A DNA stretch of 64,000 bases from Flavihumibacter petaseus NBRC 106054 (GTDB lineage: Bacteria > Bacteroidota > Bacteroidia > Chitinophagales > Chitinophagaceae). The position numbers and the translations under genes were made by a program. Below are positions 58,244-64,000 of the stretch, one piece after another; position 1 is the stretch's first letter; each line of letters begins with the position of its first letter. The stretch is from the NCBI RefSeq assembly GCF_000974785.1, contig NZ_BBWV01000003.1:186001-250000 (forward strand). The letters run 5' to 3'. The notes under the pieces were generated by a model. The model did not search any database. It was not told where the DNA came from and saw only the letters and a list, made by a program, of their open reading frames with translations.

Positions 58244-58877
58244 TAGGTGTGCACCTTGTTGGATGCTGATCTTTTTGCTGCCGGTTTTGGGAAAGGCGCA
58301 GCCGGTCCCGAAATCTTTTCGCGCCGATACCCTTCAGCAGAAATTTAAGTTCCCCGGAAAAGTAGTGCATGCCGCGCGTTGGGTGGATAAGCTTGGCACA
58401 AATTCTTTGATATTGACGGAAGGGAAGGAAACCTGGCATACAGGAAAGGATGGTAACGGGGACAGCCGGGAAAAATCACTGTATGCTTACCATATCATCA
58501 ATGGTGATTCACTTTTGTGGAAGCTTACTGATTATGTGAGAGATTGCCCATTGGATGTGATAACGGAATTCCGGGCAGGATCGGTGCGTATAACGGACCT
58601 TGACAAGAACGGCATTTCAGAAACCTGGATGATGTATTCGACGACCTGCACCGGGGATGTGAGTGTACGTACACTGAAACTTGTCCTGCACCAGGGCAGC
58701 AACAAGTATGTCATCCGGGGTACTTCTCAAACGTCCTCGCAGATGATGGATAATGAGGCAGGCGGGAAATTCGTTCCAGACTGGTCATTCGGCCAGTTGC
58801 CCGATGGTTTCCTGGAATACGCGAAAGCGTTGTGGGTGGAATATCTTTTCGATTATCCTGATGAAGCAACAAAGTGA
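58230..58877 (+). CDS. Secreted hypothetical protein
   Basis: The 215-residue product begins with a signal peptide (RRFNRCAPCWMLIFLLPVLG, cleavage near GKAQ). The mature part has FPGKVVHAARWVDKLGTNSL and LDKNGISETWMMYSTTCTGD, with SVRTLKLVLHQGSNKYVIRG. This LxxNGxxE/xMY pattern is like a family of periplasmic proteins in Bacteroidota that follow a 'W.D..G.N.lil.e' motif (M949-type); the match is from memory. Role unknown. It ends the three-gene operon and overlaps the previous gene by 14 bases. Confidence 0.65.
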   Translation: MRRFNRCAPCWMLIFLLPVLGKAQPVPKSFRADTLQQKFKFPGKVVHAARWVDKLGTNSLILTEGKETWHTGKDGNGDSREKSLYAYHIINGDSLLWKLTDYVRDCPLDVITEFRAGSVRITDLDKNGISETWMMYSTTCTGDVSVRTLKLVLHQGSNKYVIRGTSQTSSQMMDNEAGGKFVPDWSFGQLPDGFLEYAKALWVEYLFDYPDEATK

Positions 58878-58929
58878 ATGTAATTGAACTTTTTGGCTAC
58901 AAACTACTACCCCTGTATTTATTTGTAGT

Positions 58930-59226
58930 TTGCTAGAAATCATTCCAAAGCGAGCGTATTACTTGTACCGCACTGCCAGTATATTATTCATGCCGGAAAA
59001 GACGGATTCGGAATTTGAAGCTGTTGCCGCTACATGGCAATCCATTGGAGGCGATGTTTTACGGCCAGGTAAGTTCTGGATCAAACAGGATGACCTGTCC
59101 GACAGTGTCATTAGTATTTATGGTAACCAGGCCTTCGCCTTTGTATTGGCGCAATTGACATTGCTTATATTATTACAACAGGTTGGTTTGTGCTGGAATT
59201 CAATGCCTGTTGGGGGGCGGGATTAA
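58930..59226 (+). CDS. Doubtful hypothetical, possible broken gene
   Basis: The frame starts with TTG (LEIIPKRAYYLYRTASILFM) and has EFEAVAATWQSIGGDVLRPG and KFWIKQDDLSDSVISIYGNQ before a tail (LTLLILLQQVGLCWNSMPVG) that looks out of character, suggesting a frame change around 59155. The middle reads like real protein. No family is recognised. It could be the remnant of a small gene. Confidence 0.3.
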   Translation: MLEIIPKRAYYLYRTASILFMPEKTDSEFEAVAATWQSIGGDVLRPGKFWIKQDDLSDSVISIYGNQAFAFVLAQLTLLILLQQVGLCWNSMPVGGRD

Positions 59227-59311
59227 ATAACTGCGATGCCCGTAAAGTAATTCACAGTATTGCTCAGGCGACCAGGAAGCTGAGTCACGGGGCGTAACCC
59301 ATTCCTATGGG

Positions 59312-60796
59312 TTATTTCACTTCTTCGGGATCCCCCATTTTCCAGGCCTTTTCAAAGAAAGCTTTTTCCGGTCCATAGAAGCGGGCGAGCAATTCGAAGT
59401 TCCCTTTCGCATTTACAGGGATCCAGTTCGCAGACTTGCCTTCGGGTGCGGTTGCACTGAACCAAAGGTCTACTGAGCCATCCGCATTCTTTTGCAGTCC
59501 GGGGGAGTTGGAAGCGCGACTGGCATAGGGCATTCCTGTGACCAGCGCATGCGTGGCGGCGTCATATACGGTAACGGACCAATAGAGTTTCACGGGAACA
59601 TTCGCAGGTATGTTCAGCTTGTAGGTTTTTGAACCGATCAGCGGCTGGCGCACTTTGTCCTGGATATTCATCAGGTAGAATTGTCCGGTGCCGAGGTGTT
59701 TGGCACTGAAGTATGCCAGGGAATAAGCAACCGCACGCTGATCAATGGGATAGAAGTTGACGTCATTGTAATGCGTGGTCATTGCCTGCACCGTTGCAGG
59801 CGAAACCGGCAAGGCCCAGTGTGTGCCTTCATAGAAAGGCGGATCGAAAACTTTTTCAAGATCACTCCGGATAAAGGCATGGGCGTCTTTGGCTGCAGCG
59901 GCGAGAATCTCTTTGGTGCGGGCGTTGGGAGAAAAGGCTTTTCCTTTTTCAATACCGATGGTTTTCAGCGGGTCGATCATGGCCATATCCCGTTCCAGCC
60001 AGGGTTCACGCTGTACAAAACTGTTGAGTGATTCAAAGAAGTGAAGGTCATAGGGAATGACATTGCCGAAAGGGGTCTGCAACAGGTCGAGGTAAACGGT
60101 TTTTGGAGAATTGCCTGCCTCTGCCAGCGGATAGATCTTTACCTGTTTCCCATAGTCGACTGCCCGGGCCATATCCTGCTCGCTACGGTCGCCCAGGTTG
60201 GAACGGAGAATCACGAAACCAGTATAGGTTTCCACCGGAAGCGGGAAATATCCTGACGGCACTTTTCCTTTGAAACCGGGAGGCAGCAGGAGGTATTTTC
60301 CGCCTTTGCCTTTGTCCAGCCCCGCCGGACCGACGTCTTCAATGGGCAACTGCCAGGAATCGTCAATTGAGCCCGTAATGGAAGAGATCCCGCTGGCGGG
60401 CGGTATTTCCAACACCACGGGCCCCTTCCTGGTATCGTAGAAGGGATTTACATAAATGACATCGGGGTTGGGGGTCAGGGTCTGGTTGATTGCCGTTACG
60501 GGTTTTGACCAGTAGACCACCTGGTTAAAATCCCCTTTTGCTTTTGACAGGCTTTCTGCCATCAGTTCAAAGTTTACTGCCGGCATCCCCCAGATCACAG
60601 CATTGAAGGCCCGGCTGTAGACGGCCTGTTCGATAGCATCAGCGGCTTTAAAGGCAGTGGCTGAACCGCCTTCGTTCCTGGCACTACTTTCGGAATGGGC
60701 TGTATCTGAAGCAGTTTCCGGTGAATTGGTGTTCTGCGGTTGATTGCAAGCGGCCATTGCTATTAAGGGCAACACATAAAGCAGGAGATGTTTCAT
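59312..60796 (-). CDS. DUF1254/DUF1214 lipoprotein
   Basis: ATG 60796 gives 494 residues with a lipoprotein leader (KHLLLYVLPLIAMAAC, lipobox AMAAC) and a Ser/Thr/Glu-rich stretch. DUF1254 follows: IWGMPAVNFELMAESLSKAK, TPNPDVIYVNPFYDTRKGPV and a central VDYGKQVKIYPLAEAGNSPK. DUF1214 is at the end: PVKLYWSVTVYDAATHALVT and KSANWIPVNAKGNFELLARF. Such proteins are widespread and of unclear function. It is divergent from the cupin gene with about 250 bases between, where I see no gene. Confidence 0.92.
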   Translation of the reverse strand: MKHLLLYVLPLIAMAACNQPQNTNSPETASDTAHSESSARNEGGSATAFKAADAIEQAVYSRAFNAVIWGMPAVNFELMAESLSKAKGDFNQVVYWSKPVTAINQTLTPNPDVIYVNPFYDTRKGPVVLEIPPASGISSITGSIDDSWQLPIEDVGPAGLDKGKGGKYLLLPPGFKGKVPSGYFPLPVETYTGFVILRSNLGDRSEQDMARAVDYGKQVKIYPLAEAGNSPKTVYLDLLQTPFGNVIPYDLHFFESLNSFVQREPWLERDMAMIDPLKTIGIEKGKAFSPNARTKEILAAAAKDAHAFIRSDLEKVFDPPFYEGTHWALPVSPATVQAMTTHYNDVNFYPIDQRAVAYSLAYFSAKHLGTGQFYLMNIQDKVRQPLIGSKTYKLNIPANVPVKLYWSVTVYDAATHALVTGMPYASRASNSPGLQKNADGSVDLWFSATAPEGKSANWIPVNAKGNFELLARFYGPEKAFFEKAWKMGDPEEVK

Positions 60797-61043
60797 GTTC
60801 TTAGCGTTGTTGAATGTTGGTGTCGCCGGCCGCACAACAGCCGGTAACCTGGCTTGCAGCTGACGGGGAATAATCGTCCTGTACGAGACTAACCGGGGGA
60901 AGGAACCTGAATGTACTGATTTTTTGGCTTTGGTCGTATCCAACAAATTTTCAGCAATCGGAATAACCAAAATAACTTTATTAAGGGAAGAACGCCGAAA
61001 TCCCTGCGTATTGCGAAAAAGTAGGCGGATCAATCTATGTCAG

Positions 61044-61427
61044 ATGAATCCAGTAGCAGTTAGCAAACTCGAGGCGAAGTCTCTTGAAACACCCGATGAG
61101 GTTCGGCAACCTGATAAAACGAAGGTTGAAATTGTGCGACTGGATGGGTATACAATGGCACGCATGCACATGAAGCCCGGATGGCGGTGGTCTGAATGCA
61201 TCAAGCCGGTAGTGCACACTGATTCGTGCCAGCTTTCCCATGTGGGATATGTTGTGTCCGGCAGCATTACTATCCAAATGAATGACGGATCGAAACAAAC
61301 CATCAAAGCAGGCGACTCTTACACGATCCCGCCGGGGCATGATGCGTGGGTGGAAGGCAACCAGGAATTTGTAGGTATCGAGGTGCTGAGCGCGGAACAA
61401 TTCGCGAAACAGCTGGATAAGAAGTGA
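61044..61427 (+). CDS. Cupin-domain protein
   Basis: ATG 61044 (MNPVAVSKLEAKSLETPDEV) gives 127 residues; the longer upstream frame lacks protein character. The cupin pattern is visible in MHMKPGWRWSECIKPVVHTD, SCQLSHVGYVVSGSITIQMN and KAGDSYTIPPGHDAWVEGNQ, with His and Glu residues that can bind a metal. These small proteins bind or modify small molecules or act as isomerases; the substrate is unknown. A VOC-family gene follows in the same direction about 120 bases later. Confidence 0.88.
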   Translation: MNPVAVSKLEAKSLETPDEVRQPDKTKVEIVRLDGYTMARMHMKPGWRWSECIKPVVHTDSCQLSHVGYVVSGSITIQMNDGSKQTIKAGDSYTIPPGHDAWVEGNQEFVGIEVLSAEQFAKQLDKK

Positions 61428-61546
61428 ACTCCACCCACACTGGCTTGCCGCTATACCGGTTGATGGCAACAAACGCCTCTATAACGGCAAGCTTTGATGA
61501 TGTTTGTCCTTTCAACTATGTTTCTTTTCAATCCAAACTAAATCAT

Positions 61547-61942
61547 ATGGAGCGTAACACCAGGACCGAATTTTTCGGTGTCCGTTATATTATAAATGAC
61601 CTGGGTGAAGTGGTGTCTTTCTATAGAGATTTGCTGGGATTCCAGGTAGACATGCAGGTAGAGCCCGGTTTTGCCAAGCTATCCAAGGGGAGCCTGAATT
61701 TGTATTTCAATAAACCCGGCTTTGGCGGCGCGGGACAGTCGATGCCTGACGGAACTGTTCCCCAACCGGGTGGATGGAACAGGATACAACTTGGCGTAGA
61801 CAATCTGGACGCTCTAATTGAGCAACTCAAAGCAAAACAGGCTAGTTTTCGCAATGAATTGATTGTGGGGCAGGGTGGGAAGCAGATACTTTTAAAGGAT
61901 CCTTCGGGCAACCTGATCGAGTTGTTTGAACCCAAAAAATAA
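61547..61942 (+). CDS. VOC/glyoxalase-bleomycin resistance family protein
   Basis: ATG 61547 gives 131 residues. The fold is visible in FFGVRYIINDLGEVVSFYRD with LLGFQVDMQVEPGFAKLSKG, and in the second half NRIQLGVDNLDALIEQLKAK and KQILLKDPSGNLIELFEP with the final metal-binding Glu. Members are dioxygenases, isomerases or drug-binding proteins; the first-half metal ligand is not clear. It lies downstream of the cupin gene in the same direction. Confidence 0.88.
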   Translation: MERNTRTEFFGVRYIINDLGEVVSFYRDLLGFQVDMQVEPGFAKLSKGSLNLYFNKPGFGGAGQSMPDGTVPQPGGWNRIQLGVDNLDALIEQLKAKQASFRNELIVGQGGKQILLKDPSGNLIELFEPKK

Positions 61943-61961
61943 AGAGTAACTTCCTGTTACT

Positions 61962-62657
61962 ATGCGCTTCGAAAAGTTATTGTTTTCTTTTATGATATTG
62001 CTGACCGCCAAGCTGGTTGTTGGCCAGGGGCAATTGGACACGGAGCTGAAAAGGCGGTTGGATTCTATCATGGCTCTCGATCAGAAATACCGGGAGATGA
62101 TGAGTTTGGATAATGCGAAAAAACTTTCGCTTGCAAAGCAGTTTGGTATTCCGGCAGATTCTTTAAACCGGCATCTGTGGAAGTTGCAGCAAAAAAGCGA
62201 TTCTTCCAACTGGGCAGAAATTGAAAGCATTTTCATTCACCAGGGATATCCCGGTAAGAGCCTGGTAGGTGAACCAACCAATGAAGCCGCATGGTATGTG
62301 TTGCAACACAACACACCCAATATTCAGAAATATTTTCCGCTTGTTGAAACCGCGGGGAAAAATGGCGAGCTGCCTTTTATGCTGGTAGCAAAAATGCAGG
62401 ACAGGTTGCTGATGATGCAAAACCAGGAACAGATTTACGGTACGCAGGCGGTGGGGCTAACCCTTTTGAACCCGAAGACCGGGAATAAGGAATTCCAATG
62501 GGTGATGTGGCCGATCAGGGATCGCGGAAATGTTAACCAACGACGGAAAGAAGCCGGATTCCGCGATACGGTTGAAGAAAATGCACACTATCTTGAAGCT
62601 GAATTCAAAGACCTGACCGTATCGGAAATTAATGACATCCAGGGAGGTAAGCATTAA
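61962..62657 (+). CDS. Secreted DUF6624-like protein
   Basis: The 231-residue protein has a signal peptide (MRFEKLLFSFMILLTAKLVV then GQGQ). The mature part has LKRRLDSIMALDQKYREMMS, IESIFIHQGYPGKSLVGEPT, AAWYVLQHNTPNIQKYFPLV and MLVAKMQDRLLMMQNQEQIY with GTQAVGL, a pattern I associate with DUF6624 (often in plain 'secreted, unknown' Bacteroidota proteins with WxxIxxIxxxxGWPxxxxVG). Function unknown. It follows the VOC gene by 19 bases and may be cotranscribed. Confidence 0.8.
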   Translation: MRFEKLLFSFMILLTAKLVVGQGQLDTELKRRLDSIMALDQKYREMMSLDNAKKLSLAKQFGIPADSLNRHLWKLQQKSDSSNWAEIESIFIHQGYPGKSLVGEPTNEAAWYVLQHNTPNIQKYFPLVETAGKNGELPFMLVAKMQDRLLMMQNQEQIYGTQAVGLTLLNPKTGNKEFQWVMWPIRDRGNVNQRRKEAGFRDTVEENAHYLEAEFKDLTVSEINDIQGGKH

Positions 62658-62686
62658 GGAGGTCTGATTCACGTTTTCCAGTACTA

Positions 62687-62917
62687 CTATTCTTTGCCGT
62701 TTCTTTCATAATCCAGGTCATCATAAAATCTTTCATCAAAAGTATACCTGGACGGTTTGCCGTATTTCAGTATGACGTAAACCATTCCAATGATGAGGAA
62801 GGGTGAGGCTATGAACATCCATGAAATTGCAGCAGGCGAGAACCCGATGAAAGGGGTCAGCTGGAAAAAGACCAGGTATAAAGTGACCAGGGTAGTGGTG
62901 ATAGCAACCTTTTTCAT
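62687..62917 (-). CDS. Small membrane protein
   Basis: The 76-residue protein has two hydrophobic segments (VAITTTLVTLYLVFFQLTPF and ISWMFIASPFLIIGMVYVIL) followed by a charged tail (YTFDERFYDDLDYERNGKE). No family is recognised. It is convergent with the DUF6624-like gene. Upstream begins a spacer of about 850 bases. Confidence 0.65.
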   Translation of the reverse strand: MKKVAITTTLVTLYLVFFQLTPFIGFSPAAISWMFIASPFLIIGMVYVILKYGKPSRYTFDERFYDDLDYERNGKE

Positions 62918-62984
62918 AATGGCGGTATTTAGCAGCAGTTCCTTATTGTTATGCCTGCAATAAGTCTGCCATGGGGTGGCAACG

Positions 62985-63245
62985 TTTAGAAAGTTGAAAA
63001 AACGGAGCTATTTTGGCGGGATATCAATGCGACGAAAACTGATTCTATTTACAGCCGCGGCCAGCGGCTGATTGGTCTGGAAGGCAGATTCCGCTATCAT
63101 GATCTGAAAAATTCGAGATTGATTCCTTCTCATTGATTTTTCAAGCAGAGAACAGAACTTTCACGGGTCAGGGTTATGACCAGGACTATTTTTATTCGTG
63201 GCATCGGCGGCAGCTACTGCAGCCTGCTACGCTATTTTATATTTG
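62985..63245 (+). pseudogene. Decayed gene fragment
   Basis: Two frames look like protein: about 63010-63136 (WRDINATKTDSIYSRGQRLI then GLEGRFRYHDLKNS) and about 63136-63245 (FQAENRTFTGQGYDQDYFYS then WHRRQLLQPATLFYI). They lie in different frames with stops between, and no start or complete domain is present. I take it as the remnant of one gene broken by deletions. Family unknown. Confidence 0.35.
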
Positions 63246-63324
63246 ATAAAGGCGGGAAAGGCCTCGAGGCGGGAACAATATAGAAAGCTTTTCGCCGGTA
63301 AATAATCCCCTTCGGGAAGTGGGT

Positions 63325-63425
63325 ATTGCTTTTTTGAAAAAGGCCAATTTGTAAAACTGAGTGAAATGAGCCACCAGACTGCGTTGCAGAAAAATAAACT
63401 AGTGGTTCCGTTTAGTAGTTGAATT
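63325..63425 (+). repeat. MITE-like single arm (locus E)
   Basis: TTGCTTTTTTGAAAAAGGCC leads to GAAATGAGCCACCAGACTG (63363-63381), then GCAGAAAAATAAACTAGTGG and TTCCGTTTAGTAGTTG. No inverted partner is seen nearby. Together with locus D it defines the arm length as about 95 bases. Confidence 0.75.
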
Positions 63426-63479
63426 TTTTACGCAGAATTAGGTCTATTTCGGCAATTGCCATTGGCTTGTTGGATTAAA

Positions 63480-63715
63480 TTTAATCGAATGCGTGCCCAT
63501 CGAACCCAACTTCAACCTCAAACCCAATCTCAGACCGCAAACCCCCACCTTCGCTAAAGTTTTGGTGGGCAAAGGCAAACATCAAACCTCTCCCACGGGG
63601 TTCCCAACTTCTAAACTTCTAAACTCATAAACTCCTAAACTTCTAAAAACCCACCTTCGCTAAAGCTACTGCTTACGCTAACGCTTCAGCAGTCAAAGCT
63701 GGTGGGTAAGAAAGG
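63480..63715. repeat. Degenerate repeat block before glutamine synthetase
   Basis: 63505-63545 holds CAACCTCAAACCCAATCTC-type units, 63545-63570 a CACCTTCGCTAAAG copy, 63608-63650 CTTCTAAACTTCTAAACTC units, and 63650-63705 CACCTTCGCTAAAGCTACTG and CTTACGCTAACGCTTCAGC. No gene. Confidence 0.7.
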
Positions 63716-63717
63716 AA

Positions 63718-63741
63718 AAGCCCACTCTTCCGAGCGGGCTT
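63718..63741 (-). terminator. Terminator of the glutamine synthetase gene
   Basis: AAGCCCACTC (63718-63727) pairs with GAGCGGGCTT (63732-63741) with one mismatch around a 4-base loop. On the minus strand it is followed by TTTTCC. It lies 31 bases beyond the stop at 63772. Confidence 0.75.
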
Positions 63742-63771
63742 CCTTCGCAGTTGGTTTTGATCCAAAAAGAC

Positions 63772-64000
63772 TTAGCGGATGAACAGCATCTCGCGGTACT
63801 TCGGCAGCGGCCAGTAGGAGTCGTCTACCAGGAGTTCCAGCTTGTCCACACTGTAACGGATGGCGTCGAAATAAGGCCCCTTCACCTGGCTTTCGTAAGC
63901 GATTGCCTTAGTGCGGGTGTTGTCCATCGCGTTGCAAACTTTGCGGGCTTCGATCATTTTCTCCACGAGGTCGCTCAGTTTGTTGATGTGTTCGCTGATC
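63772..64000 (-). CDS. glnN: Glutamine synthetase type III, C-terminal part
   Basis: Only the last 75 residues lie in the window; the gene continues past 64000. EHINKLSDLVEKMIEARKVC, NAMDNTRTKAIAYESQVKGP and the final VDDSYWPLPKYREMLFIR are the typical end of GSIII, the large dodecameric glutamine synthetase of Bacteroidota and some others. The enzyme makes glutamine from glutamate, ammonia and ATP. Confidence rests on the WPLPKYREMLF ending and the preceding helix. Confidence 0.88.
   Translation of the reverse strand, partial: ISEHINKLSDLVEKMIEARKVCNAMDNTRTKAIAYESQVKGPYFDAIRYSVDKLELLVDDSYWPLPKYREMLFIR

Noticed and set aside
63480-63715. Possible CRISPR or iteron array of CTTCTAAAC units
   Set aside because: Spacing is irregular and the units degenerate; the same units are scattered through other spacers of the window.

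Overview
The window looks like chromosomal DNA of a member of the Bacteroidota, most likely Chitinophagaceae. This is inferred from a secreted protease with a C-terminal type IX secretion sorting domain, a DUF4270 lipoprotein, LytS/LytTR two-component genes, paired MacB/FtsX-type permeases, the C-terminus of a type III glutamine synthetase, and TAnnTTTG-type promoter boxes placed just before start codons. No prophage, CRISPR array, complete insertion sequence or integrase was found.

Positions 1-21100 are an accessory region. From 1 to 3300 lie small, mostly AT-rich orphan genes, two of them broken by single-base changes in A7 runs. A 1582-residue exonuclease-RecQ-UvrD fusion follows (3567-8315). 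Remnants of its 3' end (2280-2351) and of a convergent gene tail (3312-3389, again at 9167) show that a 'helicase 3' end, small cargo genes, terminator, convergent tail' segment is present twice. The second copy holds the N-terminus of a TOTE-type primase cut off where its catalytic motif should be. A LytTR regulator with two phased repeat arrays follows (10440-11083).

The most interesting block is 12511-20840, all on the minus strand and AT-rich. One operon carries Vsr, a Dcm-type C5 methyltransferase and an EcoRII-type endonuclease. The next carries a protein joining an EcoRII-N DNA-sensing domain to two GHKL ATPase modules with a histidine-kinase-like H-box, then a receiver-domain protein, then an MBL-fold hydrolase. 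I infer a two-component defence module whose input domain may read the same DNA sites that the restriction-modification genes modify and cut. The block lies just beyond the 3' end of a tRNA-Asp gene, a classic integration position, although no second att copy was seen.

From 21 kb to the end the DNA is GC-richer core sequence: accA and dapA, an M43 protease, a LytS/LytTR pair, an EamA transporter, SnoaL and AraC genes, a Kelch/DUF4270/outer-membrane-protein cluster, rnz, a STAS protein, clpC, cmk, an M24 aminopeptidase, a GH92 mannosidase, two ABC permeases, pnuC, small enzymes and hypotheticals, and glutamine synthetase III at the right edge.

The spacers of the core region are filled with several dispersed repeat families: a MITE-like element with core GAAATGAGCCACCAGACTG (five loci, three as inverted pairs), GCGCAAAGG-type elements (often inverted pairs, one with arms of about 105 bp), CTACGCTAAAGC-type repeats, TTCTAAAC/GTTTGAAG-type degenerate arrays, and local 11-, 13-, 18- and 22-bp tandem repeats.
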